25,042 bases of DNA from positions 1-25,042 of the forward strand of contig DPXQ01000167.1 of the NCBI GenBank assembly GCA_003527225.1. The letters run 5' to 3'. The stretch is from Rhizobium sp. GTDB taxonomy: Bacteria > Pseudomonadota > Alphaproteobacteria > Rhizobiales > Rhizobiaceae. The position numbers and the translations under genes were made by a program. Below, piece after piece: positions 16,949 through 24,545 of this stretch. Under the pieces are notes generated by a model. The model was not told the DNA's origin and did no database searches. It was given only the letters and a program-made list of their open reading frames with translations. The number at the start of each line of letters is the position of its first letter. Position 1 is the stretch's first letter.

Positions 16949-18403
16949 ATGTCGTTGACGAGCGAGCGCAGCGAAAGCGGAGCCGTGGCGAACCGTATGG
17001 AAACAGCGCTGTTCGTCGCCTTCCTTGCCGTCGCGGTCGGAGGCCTCTTACCGCGCGGCTCCGTGTCGGCCGAAAGCGCCAACATGTTCGCTTCAGCAAC
17101 GTTTGTTGTGGCCTGCGGCGCAGCGGTACTCCTCGGCGCGCCACAACGCACCTACCGCCCTTTCCTCTTCGCCTTGTCAATGCTTGCCGCAGTGTCGCTC
17201 TGGATCGTGCTCCAAACGGTCGACCTCTCCTTCACAGGCCTTGCCAATCCCGGCTGGCGCGAGGCGAATGCTGCCAGCGGGCGCAGCCGCGCCACGATAT
17301 CAGTGGCGCCCGCCGATACGCTCGCGGCCCTCATCCAGATCGCCTCACCCCTCGTCGCCTTCATGGGCGGCCTCGTCCTCTGTCGCTCGGAGGAACGCTC
17401 GACCCGCATGCTGCGAGCGCTGGCGATCAGTGCCGGCATCGTCGCGACCCTCAGCCTGGTCCAGTATCTGCTTCTGCCGAACTACCTGCTGTTCTGGGAA
17501 AAGCGGGACTATCTGCGCAACTTCACCGCCGTCTTCGTCAACCGCAATACCGCGGCCACTTTCCTCGGCTTCACGACGGCCCTACTCAGCGGACTGCTCT
17601 GGCAATGCGGGCAGGACGGCAAGTTGACGGCATTGCTCCGCCACCTGATCGACGGAAAGCCCGTTCGCAAATCCCTGGGAGCCCGCGAGGCCATCCTTCT
17701 TATTTGCCTGCTCGTACCAACCGTGAGCGGCCTGATGCTGACGCAATCGCGCGCCGGCATCGCCAGCACCTTCGTCGCCATGCTTTTTCTTCTCACCTAT
17801 CTGGCGGCGACGCGACAGCAGGCTTCGCGTTACGTCTCCCCGGTCCGAGGCAGGCAGATTCGCGCCCAGCTGATAGCGGTCGCAACGGTCGTCACCGGAC
17901 TGCTCGTCCTCGGACTGGCCTTATCCGGACGCACCATGCTGAGAGCAGAAATCGGCGGCCTCGACGAAGGTCGCCTCTGCGTCGCCACGAGCATTCTTCG
18001 CGCCATCGCCGACTATCCCGTAGCCGGAATGGGCTTCGGCACCTTCGAGCCGGGCTTTCCCGCCTATCGCTCGACGGATTGCTCTATCGAGGGCGTCTGG
18101 GACAGAGCCCATAATGGCTATCTGGAAGGCACCCTGGGTCTCGGCGCGATTTTCCCGGTCGGCATCGTCGTTGCGATCTGGGCACTGGCGACGACCTTCA
18201 TGACCGGCCTCAGGGAACGACGCAAGGCCCGGGTCTACCCGGCGATGGGGATCGCGGTCCTCATCCTTGCCGCCCTGCATTCGGCACTCGACTTTTCCCT
18301 GCAACTACCTGGTCTGGCGATATTTTTCGCCGCCTTGCTCGCCCCCCTCGTCTCCATCTCGCTTGCCCGGACGAGACGCTCCCCGGCGATCCGCGAGGTC
18401 TGA
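16949..18403 (+). CDS. O-antigen ligase/polymerase family membrane protein (Wzy_C type, ExoQ-like role)
   Basis: A 484-residue protein with about ten to twelve membrane segments. Family signatures are NRNTAATFLGFTTALL, LTQSRAGIASTF before a helix, and the large periplasmic part with GFGTFEPGFPAYRS and AHNGYLEGTLGLG, which match the Wzy_C/WaaL-type domain. It runs rightward and converges on the priming transferase gene; it is not part of the gmd operon. With another Wzy-like protein at 6965-8230, the locus has two candidate polymerases or ligases. This one may be the main polymerase, act in attachment to a surface carrier, or belong to a second polysaccharide; sequence alone does not decide. 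Confidence 0.85.
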   Translation: MSLTSERSESGAVANRMETALFVAFLAVAVGGLLPRGSVSAESANMFASATFVVACGAAVLLGAPQRTYRPFLFALSMLAAVSLWIVLQTVDLSFTGLANPGWREANAASGRSRATISVAPADTLAALIQIASPLVAFMGGLVLCRSEERSTRMLRALAISAGIVATLSLVQYLLLPNYLLFWEKRDYLRNFTAVFVNRNTAATFLGFTTALLSGLLWQCGQDGKLTALLRHLIDGKPVRKSLGAREAILLICLLVPTVSGLMLTQSRAGIASTFVAMLFLLTYLAATRQQASRYVSPVRGRQIRAQLIAVATVVTGLLVLGLALSGRTMLRAEIGGLDEGRLCVATSILRAIADYPVAGMGFGTFEPGFPAYRSTDCSIEGVWDRAHNGYLEGTLGLGAIFPVGIVVAIWALATTFMTGLRERRKARVYPAMGIAVLILAALHSALDFSLQLPGLAIFFAALLAPLVSISLARTRRSPAIREV

Positions 18404-18529
18404 AAGCAATCAATCCGGGGCTGCTGGACGAGGGAAACACCACGAAGATTTGGAAGGCGCCCATCCCGGCAATTACACGCTTCGCGCTGAAGCTGGTCCA
18501 GACGACGGCGATGGCCGGCCGGACTATAG

Positions 18530-19249
18530 TCAGAAACCGTTGCCGCCCTTGAGTTCGGAAATGATGGTGCCGAGGATGATGCGCAGGTCGAGCCAGATGG
18601 TGAAGTTGTCCACGTAGTGGAGATCGCACGCGATCCGCGCCCGCGCCTTGCCCTGGCGGTCCGTCGGGCCGCGAAGGCCGCGCATCTGCGATAAACCGGT
18701 CATGCCCGGCCGCATGACGTGCCGGCGATGATATTCCGGCACCAGTTCTTCGTAGGGCATGCCCGCAGCCAGCATGCCGACGGCATGGCACCGTGGTCCG
18801 ACGAGCGACATGTCGCCCCTCAACACATTCAGAAGCTGCGGTAGTTCATCGATGTTGGTGCGGCGCATGATGGCACCGAGACGGGTAACCCGCGGATCGT
18901 CACGCACCGTCTGGTTGATTCCACTCAGGTCGCAGCGGTCGGTTCGCATCGAACGAAACTTGAAGACGCGGATCTTGCTGCAGCCCTTACCCCAGCGCTC
19001 CTGCTTGAAAAGCACGGGCCCGGGACTGTCCAACTTGATCAGAAGCGCGACGGCTAGAAGAAAGGGCAGCAATATCAGCAGCGCAAGGGCAGAAATGCAC
19101 ACATCGAGAATGCGCTTGGCTACGAAATGAAACCGCTTCTCCTGATGCAACGCGACCGAAACATCAGTTAATTTATATGATTCCGAAATACGCAACTCAA
19201 AAGCATCATCATGACGATTTGAGCACTGGGACCTAACGAGAATCGCCAA
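18530..19249 (-). CDS. Priming sugar transferase, undecaprenyl-phosphate glycosyl-1-phosphate transferase (ExoY/WbaP-like)
   Basis: A 239-residue bacterial sugar transferase that starts repeat-unit synthesis by moving a sugar-1-phosphate to undecaprenyl phosphate. KRILDVCISALALLILLPFLL marks the single membrane helix (about 49-72). FKQERWGKGCSKIRVFKFRSM, then DELPQLLNVLRGDMSLVGPR (134-153) and YHRRHVMRPGMTGLSQMRG form the catalytic domain. The short length without extra N-terminal helices is like ExoY rather than WbaP. About 45 residues precede the core. The start is TTG at 19249: GGGAG lies six bases upstream, an in-frame TAA lies two codons further up, and no ATG occurs before the membrane helix. 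A candidate CtrA box lies about 80 bases upstream. Confidence 0.93.
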   Translation of the reverse strand: MAILVRSQCSNRHDDAFELRISESYKLTDVSVALHQEKRFHFVAKRILDVCISALALLILLPFLLAVALLIKLDSPGPVLFKQERWGKGCSKIRVFKFRSMRTDRCDLSGINQTVRDDPRVTRLGAIMRRTNIDELPQLLNVLRGDMSLVGPRCHAVGMLAAGMPYEELVPEYHRRHVMRPGMTGLSQMRGLRGPTDRQGKARARIACDLHYVDNFTIWLDLRIILGTIISELKGGNGF

Positions 19250-19255
19250 TGTTTA

Positions 19256-19260
19256 CTCCC
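19256..19260 (-). promoter_or_regulatory. Ribosome binding site supporting the TTG start of the priming transferase
   Basis: On the minus strand GGGAG is followed by TAAACA and then TTG (19249-19247). The TAA inside this spacer is an in-frame stop, so translation cannot begin further upstream. Confidence 0.6.
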
Positions 19261-19327
19261 AACATCTTTCAGATCATCCTGACTTTTTCGAAGATAAAAC
19301 GCCCGATCATAAATGTCATCCTCAAAT

Positions 19328-19343
19328 TTAACCTTTGGTTAAC
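19328..19343. promoter_or_regulatory. Candidate CtrA box upstream of the priming transferase gene
   Basis: TTAA-CCTTTGG-TTAAC fits the CtrA consensus TTAA-N7-TTAAC exactly. It lies in the 238-base gap between the unknown gene at 19488-20186 and the priming transferase. TTAA is rare in this GC-rich window, so the exact spacing is noteworthy. CtrA is a cell-cycle response regulator of alphaproteobacteria; binding here is a prediction only. Confidence 0.45.
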
Positions 19344-19487
19344 CCATGAAGCCTTGAAACTAGAAGTATTGCTTTGGCGCCACACAAGACCGTCCTCGTT
19401 TGTGAGGAGGCTGCACGTTCGCGACAACGGCGACGCAGCATGACGCCCACCGCAACGCAAAGAGACTTCTTATAGTTGCAAAGCGAC

Positions 19488-20186
19488 CTAGAATACGATC
19501 TTCGCACGCGTCAGTTCGGCCCGTCGCTCCGCCGGCAGCAAGGCGGCTGCGCTGCGCAGGTGCGGCAGCAGCCCCTCGCCAGGCTTTTGTAGGATGCGGC
19601 GGATCAATTGCACATCTGCGTAGCGCAGCAAGGTCTGCAGATCGGTGTCCAGCGCTGCCCGAGCCGCCTTGAGCGTCAGCTCCCCTGCCGCATTCCAGAC
19701 CGTGAAGCGAGCGGCGAGGACCGCCTGCTCGGCGGGCGCATAGTTGACCGACTGCTGCATCAGAAAGGCGATTTCCTCGGGACGCTCGGCGATGGCTCGC
19801 CGGACCATGGCAAGCCTAAGCCAGAAATTACCGTCGCTCGGCGTGCACCCGATCGCATGGCGAATGTAGCGCTCGGTCGCCTCGAGCCCGGCCGCCCAGG
19901 CGTCATAGTCGTAGAAGGAATTCCGCTGGTCGAGCTCGGCGAGCTTCACCGTCAATCCTGCGCGGACGATGTCCGAGCGGCAATAATCACCCGAGACGAC
20001 TTTGTCGGCCCAGTCGGCCAGGTTCGTGACGGATGCCCGCGTCACCGGCGTTCCGGTCTCCAGGTAGCGGGCCATGAGCATCAACTGGCCGAAGCGGACG
20101 GAAGCCCTCAGCTCCGCGACGGACAACACAAGGAGAAGCCCGCACAGAACAAGAAACAATGCGATCGCGGCGCGGACACGCGACAT
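19488..20186 (-). CDS. Membrane-anchored protein of unknown function in the assembly operon
   Basis: A 232-residue protein I do not assign to a named family. Residues 5-26 (AAIALFLVLCGLLLVLSVAELR) form one hydrophobic segment, an uncleaved anchor or a signal peptide. The remainder is mainly alpha-helical with repeated Ala/Leu/Arg-rich helices (WLRLAMVRRAIAERPEEIAFLMQQSVNYAPAEQAVLAARFTVW) that suggest a TPR-like periplasmic domain. Two cysteines (in DYCRSD and IGCTPSD) could pair. It starts with ATG at 20186, nine bases after the ExoP-like stop codon, so it is probably co-transcribed with it. A helper role in polymer assembly or export is inferred from position. Confidence 0.8.
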   Translation of the reverse strand: MSRVRAAIALFLVLCGLLLVLSVAELRASVRFGQLMLMARYLETGTPVTRASVTNLADWADKVVSGDYCRSDIVRAGLTVKLAELDQRNSFYDYDAWAAGLEATERYIRHAIGCTPSDGNFWLRLAMVRRAIAERPEEIAFLMQQSVNYAPAEQAVLAARFTVWNAAGELTLKAARAALDTDLQTLLRYADVQLIRRILQKPGEGLLPHLRSAAALLPAERRAELTRAKIVF

Positions 20187-20195
20187 GAACAGATC

Positions 20196-22475
20196 CTAGT
20201 CCTCGTGATAGTAGGACGAGTAACGCGAATAGTAATATTCGCTCGATCCATAGGTACGATAAAGCTTCATCTTATCTTCGTCGACCTTGTTGAGAACAAC
20301 GCCAGCACATTTGCGGACGATCTCCTGATCGGCAAACAAGGCCGTCGCAACGGCCTTTCGCGAAGTCTTGCCCCATTCGATGACGTAGACAAAACTGTCG
20401 ACCCGAGCCGCAACGGCGCGCGCATCGACGACCGGCGCGAGCGGGGGAAGGTCCAGAATGATGTAGTCGAAGTTGTCCTTGGCCGTCTCGATGATCGCGT
20501 GCATGGCCTGCGATGCCAGAAGCTCAGAGGAATGGGGCACGCGGCGCGTCACCACGGCCGGCAGGAAGGCGAGCTTGGTCTTCGGATCGAGCAGAAGGAG
20601 GTCGCGGATCGACCGGTTATCGATCAACGCTTCGAGCAGACCGGCTTCGGCATGGCGACCGATCGCCCGGGTCGCGCCCGGATTGCGCAGGTCGGCGTCG
20701 ATCAGCAGCGTCTTTGCGCCCTGCATCGCCAGGAGTTCGGCGAAGTTGATCGCAACCGTGGACTTACCCTCGCCCGGCAGGGTGGAAATCATGCCGATGA
20801 CCTTGGCCCCCCCCACCTTGGATCCGAGGTCGACGGCAATCTTGGTGCTGCGCAGCGTCTCGGCGAACATCGACAGCGGATGGTCGAGAACATAGCTGGT
20901 GATCGCATTTGCGCGACGGATGTTGCGCGGATGATCGCCACCCTTGGCAACCGGCGCATCGCTTTCCGCAACGAGCGGCGCGCTGCCGAGAAATTCGACG
21001 CCAAGAACGTCGCGGATCTGATCGCCCGTGCGGAAGAAGCGGTCGCGGAACTCGCGGAAGGCCCCGATCGCGCCGCCGATGCACAGGCCGAGCAGAAGCC
21101 CCAGCGCAAGGATGAACGGCTTGCGCGGATGGCTCGGGCCGCCCGGAACGGTCGCTGCCGAGATCACCCGCGCTTCGGTCACGGGGAAGGATTGCTGCTG
21201 GGTCGCTTCCTGGAAGCGCTGGAGGAATGTCTGATAGAGACTGCGGTAGGATTCCGCGGTACGCTCCAGCTCGCGTAGCTGGACCTGGCTCTCGCCGGCA
21301 CTGGCGCTGGCCCCCTGGGCAGCCGTCACGTTCTCCTGAAGGGATTTCAGGCGCGACTGGGCGACCGTCACTTCGCTCTGATAGCTTTCGGCGATGCGCC
21401 CGAGTTCCTCGAACATCAGCCGCTGGAACTCGCTCATCTCGGAACGGAGCCGAACGGCCTGCACATGGTTCGGGCCAAGCCGGCTCGAGATCTCTGCTTC
21501 GAGCTTGGATGCCTCGAGATATTTCTTGCGCAGATCGTTGGAGATCGAGCTGTCCAGAACATCGGTGACGATCGCGTCCGTGCGGCCGGAACTGATGATC
21601 GACCTGATGCGGTCGTAGCGGGCCTGCGCCTTGGCGACATCGGCCTGCGCCACGATCAGCGCGCTGTTCAGCTCGGTGAGCTGCTGGTCACTGACGAGGC
21701 GGCCATCCGCGGTCACAAGCCCGTTTTCAGCGCGGAACTTCTGAACTGCGAGGTCGGATTCGACCGCCTTCTGCTTCAGCTCGTCGATGCGTTCCTGCAG
21801 CCATATGCTCGCCCGACGCGTGGCGTCATATTTGGATTCCAGCTTGTCGACCAGATAGGCATCCGCGACAGCCCGCGCGATGCGGGCAGCTTCTCCGGCG
21901 CTGGGAGAGGTGTAGCTGATTTCGAGCACGAAGGTGCGGCCAACGCGGGATACTTCCAGACCCGACAGCAGCCTGGAAATCGCCGCGTTCTTCTTTCTCT
22001 CGATGTCTTCGGCGGTCTCGACATCGGGCGCGAACCAGCCGGTGAAACTGAAGAGACTGCCGAGCAGACCGGTCAGAGAGGAAACGGGCGAACCGCCCGA
22101 CGCCATGAAGCTCGGGTCATCCGCGAGCTTCAGCTTCGTTACGACGGCACTGGCGATGGTGTCGGAGCGCAAGAGCTCCACCTGGCTCAATATCGAAGCC
22201 TCGTCGGCGTCGACCCCGCCCATGGCGGACAGCTGATCGACGATGCTGCTCTTGCTGCGATCGATGAGAACCGAGGTGCTGGCGGTATAAAGCGGCACCG
22301 CCGTCAGAATATATCCGAAAGCAACGATCAGCGCCGCAACCGCCGACACGGCCACCACACGCCACTGGCGACGGGCGATCGCGATCAGCCTCTCGAGATC
22401 GCCGGAAGTGTCCGATCCAGTATCCGATCCCCACTCATCTGCATCACGGGAGGTGATCTTATCTGGGGACAGCAA
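20196..22475 (-). CDS. Polysaccharide copolymerase with tyrosine autokinase domain (ExoP/Wzc-like)
   Basis: About 760 residues. The inner-membrane protein controls chain length and couples polymerisation to export. A Wzz domain begins after helix 1 (about 40-61), the periplasmic part is rich in coiled-coil helices (about 200-430), and helix 2 lies at about 455-474 after a Pro-rich HPRKP. The cytoplasmic BY-kinase has Walker A TLPGEGKST (566-574), Walker A' LLIDADLR (591-598) and Walker B DYIILDLPP (671-679). The tail has eight tyrosines between 740 and 757, the expected autophosphorylation cluster. No ATG is available: adjacent TTG codons at 22478 and 22475 follow GAGG, and spacing favours 22475. 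No tyrosine phosphatase gene is in the window. Confidence 0.95.
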   Translation of the reverse strand: MLSPDKITSRDADEWGSDTGSDTSGDLERLIAIARRQWRVVAVSAVAALIVAFGYILTAVPLYTASTSVLIDRSKSSIVDQLSAMGGVDADEASILSQVELLRSDTIASAVVTKLKLADDPSFMASGGSPVSSLTGLLGSLFSFTGWFAPDVETAEDIERKKNAAISRLLSGLEVSRVGRTFVLEISYTSPSAGEAARIARAVADAYLVDKLESKYDATRRASIWLQERIDELKQKAVESDLAVQKFRAENGLVTADGRLVSDQQLTELNSALIVAQADVAKAQARYDRIRSIISSGRTDAIVTDVLDSSISNDLRKKYLEASKLEAEISSRLGPNHVQAVRLRSEMSEFQRLMFEELGRIAESYQSEVTVAQSRLKSLQENVTAAQGASASAGESQVQLRELERTAESYRSLYQTFLQRFQEATQQQSFPVTEARVISAATVPGGPSHPRKPFILALGLLLGLCIGGAIGAFREFRDRFFRTGDQIRDVLGVEFLGSAPLVAESDAPVAKGGDHPRNIRRANAITSYVLDHPLSMFAETLRSTKIAVDLGSKVGGAKVIGMISTLPGEGKSTVAINFAELLAMQGAKTLLIDADLRNPGATRAIGRHAEAGLLEALIDNRSIRDLLLLDPKTKLAFLPAVVTRRVPHSSELLASQAMHAIIETAKDNFDYIILDLPPLAPVVDARAVAARVDSFVYVIEWGKTSRKAVATALFADQEIVRKCAGVVLNKVDEDKMKLYRTYGSSEYYYSRYSSYYHED

Positions 22476-22505
22476 CAAAGCACCTCACAAAACAGCAGAC
22501 ATTGT

Positions 22506-22529
22506 ATGCCGTCGCTCACGCGGCGGCAT
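22506..22529 (-). other. Intercistronic hairpin before the ExoP-like gene
   Basis: ATGCCGTCGC and GCGGCGGCAT form a 10-bp stem with a single mismatched position and a four-base loop. It lies between the stop of the secreted-protein gene and the ExoP-like start. No U-tract follows on either strand, so it is more likely an mRNA-stability or attenuating element than a full terminator. Confidence 0.4.
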
Positions 22530-22552
22530 TGAAGGTGGAGACTTCGAAAGCC

Positions 22553-23212
22553 TTATTGGGTGGGGCTAACGCTGCCATTGCCATTGTCGGACGAGCCGAA
22601 ATACTGGCCGCTGCCGCTCGCCGAGAAGCTGCCGGCGCCCTGGGTGTAGACCGTGTCGCCGCCAAGGCCCGCGGTGCCGAGACCGGCGCTGCCGCCACCG
22701 CCGATGCCGGCTGCGCCGCCGCCGGTCGCACCGCCGGTGAGGCCACCGAGCGCGGCCGTCTGGACTTCATTGCTGGCAGCAAGGAAGGCCGTCACGAGTT
22801 CCGGCGAACTTGCGCCGGCGACCTTCTCCTGGATCAGGGCCGCATATTCCGGATTGGAAGCCGCGCAGGCCCGGGCTGCACGGGCAAGACCGGAACCGAT
22901 CGCCGCTTTCTGATCGGCATTGGCGCCGGAAACCAGAGCGAGGATCGCATCGATCGTCGAGGAACTCGACCCTGCGAGCGCACGAACGCGGCTCGACAGA
23001 GGCAGGCCACCGTTCGGGTTCTCCGTCAGCAGCGAGGCCGGGGCAGCGAGAAACGCGGCAATGTCGCCCTCACTGAGCTTGGCCGGCGACTGGAAGCAGG
23101 CAACAGGAGCCATCGTCTCCTGAGCGGAGGCACCGGAAACGAATGCACTCGAGGCAAGCATGGCCACAGCAAGGCTGACAGCGAACTTGCAGGTTACGTT
23201 AGACACCGTCAT
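22553..23212 (-). CDS. Small secreted protein with Gly-rich C-terminus, unknown function
   Basis: A 219-residue protein. Residues 1-30 form a clear Sec signal peptide (KFAVSLAVAMLASSAFVSGASA) with cleavage predicted after Ala30 (ASA-Q). The mature part has a helical Ala/Leu-rich domain (about 40-150) with three cysteines in CF, ACAAS and the signal region, then a low-complexity tail rich in Gly, Ala and Ser (about 153-219). I know of no assigned function. It sits between the outer-membrane export lipoprotein and the copolymerase, so a periplasmic or surface role in export is likely by context. GAGGGA precedes the ATG at 23212. A CtrA-like box and a candidate promoter lie just upstream, so it may be expressed separately from the ExoF-like gene. 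Confidence 0.82.
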   Translation of the reverse strand: MTVSNVTCKFAVSLAVAMLASSAFVSGASAQETMAPVACFQSPAKLSEGDIAAFLAAPASLLTENPNGGLPLSSRVRALAGSSSSTIDAILALVSGANADQKAAIGSGLARAARACAASNPEYAALIQEKVAGASSPELVTAFLAASNEVQTAALGGLTGGATGGGAAGIGGGGSAGLGTAGLGGDTVYTQGAGSFSASGSGQYFGSSDNGNGSVSPTQ

Positions 23213-23236
23213 CTCGATCTTCCCTCAGAAACGCAG

Positions 23237-23252
23237 TTAATTTACTTTTAAC
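23237..23252. promoter_or_regulatory. Candidate CtrA box upstream of the secreted-protein gene
   Basis: TTAA-TTTACTT-TTAAC is a second exact match to TTAA-N7-TTAAC, 25 bases before the ATG at 23212. It lies next to a possible minus-strand promoter, so a bound regulator would be expected to block or modulate transcription. The local DNA is AT-rich, which raises the chance of a random match. Confidence 0.42.
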
Positions 23253-23253
23253 A

Positions 23254-23282
23254 ACCATAGTCCCATCACAGGGCTTTTGCAA
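23254..23282 (-). promoter_or_regulatory. Possible promoter for the secreted-protein gene
   Basis: On the minus strand TTGCAA (23282-23277) and TATGGT (23259-23254) are 17 bases apart. Each matches four of six consensus bases. It lies between the long palindrome and the start at 23212. Confidence 0.28.
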
Positions 23283-23290
23283 TGCAATGT

Positions 23291-23332
23291 AGAATATCGG
23301 CCAACATTAAGCTTAATCCTGGCCGATATTCT
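23291..23332. repeat. 42-bp interrupted palindrome between the ExoF-like and secreted-protein genes
   Basis: AGAATATCGGCCA (23291-23303) and TGGCCGATATTCT (23320-23332) are perfect 13-bp inverted arms. The loop itself contains the perfect 12-base palindrome ATTAAGCTTAAT (23306-23317), so the whole element folds with only one 2x2 mismatch. It begins 10 bases after the ExoF-like stop. There is no U-tract on either strand, so it could be a factor-dependent terminator, an RNA-stability hairpin, or a protein-binding site. Confidence 0.65.
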
Positions 23333-23342
23333 TGCCCTTCAC

Positions 23343-24545
23343 TCAATCCGCGATCTCACGCACCGCGTCACGGGTCGCCACGACGTCGGACGATACGCCG
23401 GATGCGGTAGACGATACGGAGTTGACGATGTCGAGGAACTTGATCAGCTCCACCGAGTCATGGTTCGAGATGTAGAGGATGTCCTTGTCCTGCATCGCGA
23501 ACTTCTGAACCGCGAAGAAGGCGGCAGGATCGCGCATGTTGGCGCGGAAAATGACCGGGATCTCATCCGTCTGGAACGACGACGTGTCGATGTTCAGCTT
23601 GTGAAGCGTCTTGGCGTCGACCGTGCGATAGAGCACGACCTGCGCCGGCTCGGCACGATTGTCCAGCAGGCCACCCGACTTGGCGAGCGCCTCGCCCAGC
23701 GACAACGAGGATTCCTCGAAGTCGAAGCGACCGTTTGCGCCGGATGCTCCGAAGGCGAGGAAGGTGCGCCGCTCGCGATTGACGAAGATCGTATCGCCGG
23801 GGGCGACATAAATGTTCTCGGCGGGCGAATTGGACAGCTTGTTGTAGGAGATCGTCGCCGTGCGACCGTTGCGCTGCAAGGTGATGTAGGTCTCGATGCC
23901 CGGCGCGCTGATGCCGCCGGCCGTCGAGATCACGTCGAGCACACGCTCGCCACCCGAGGAAATCTCCACCTTCTGCGGATCATTCACGTCGCCGAGCACG
24001 GCAACCTGGCTCGACTTGCGCTCCGTGACGGTGATCACGACCTGCGGTTCGATGGCGCGATTGGCGAGCAGATCCTCGATCTCGCGCTCGACCTGCTCCT
24101 TGGCACGCCCTGCGGCGCGGATGCGGCCGGCATAAGGGACCGAGATGCTGCCATTGCTATCGATCTGCTGGGCCGGCAGGGTGATGAAATTGCCCGGTCG
24201 GCTGCCCGCATCGCTGGGGATGAACAACCCGCCGGCCTGAGCTTCGAAGATGGACACTTCGACGGCATCGCCGACACCGAGCGGAATGGTCGGAGCGCCG
24301 CCGCGACCACCGCCGAAACCGTCCTTGAGAGACGAGACCGTCTCGGACTGGAAATAGCCAAGAATACTCTTGTTGATGTCGATCAGCACATAATCGATGC
24401 CGACCTTCTTGTCCTTTGTCGACAGCTTCACTGCCGCCTGCCCCTCGATGGCATGATACGACGGCCCCGCATTCGGCACCGCAGTACAGCCTGCCAGGAG
24501 TGATGACATTACTACGGCGGTCAGCTTAGACGACATTGAGCGCAT
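23343..24545 (-). CDS. Outer-membrane polysaccharide export lipoprotein (Wza/ExoF-like)
   Basis: A 400-residue periplasm-facing export protein of the Wza/KpsD family. The N-terminus is a lipoprotein signal with lipobox LLAGC (Cys20). The polysaccharide export domain begins near LGVGDAVEVSIFEA and contains the ISVPYAGRIRAAGR stretch; SLBB domains follow (QVAVLGDVNDPQKVEISSGGERVLDVISTAGG and the later FDFEESSLSLGEALAKSGGLLDNRA, ending near QDKDILYISNHD). It would form the outer-membrane channel that works with the ExoP-like copolymerase. ATG at 24545 has AGGA eight bases upstream; an internal ATG at 24536 is less well placed. It is the first gene of the assembly operon in this window. Confidence 0.95.
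   Translation of the reverse strand: MRSMSSKLTAVVMSSLLAGCTAVPNAGPSYHAIEGQAAVKLSTKDKKVGIDYVLIDINKSILGYFQSETVSSLKDGFGGGRGGAPTIPLGVGDAVEVSIFEAQAGGLFIPSDAGSRPGNFITLPAQQIDSNGSISVPYAGRIRAAGRAKEQVEREIEDLLANRAIEPQVVITVTERKSSQVAVLGDVNDPQKVEISSGGERVLDVISTAGGISAPGIETYITLQRNGRTATISYNKLSNSPAENIYVAPGDTIFVNRERRTFLAFGASGANGRFDFEESSLSLGEALAKSGGLLDNRAEPAQVVLYRTVDAKTLHKLNIDTSSFQTDEIPVIFRANMRDPAAFFAVQKFAMQDKDILYISNHDSVELIKFLDIVNSVSSTASGVSSDVVATRDAVREIAD

Noticed and set aside
18522..18531. Palindrome GACTATAGTC near the end of the priming transferase gene
   Set aside because: Ten bases without loop or U-tract overlapping a stop codon; too little to support a terminator or operator.
19608..21278. Plus-strand open frame of 556 codons
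   Set aside because: Antisense to the ExoP-like kinase domain and the unknown membrane-anchored gene; no domain recognised.
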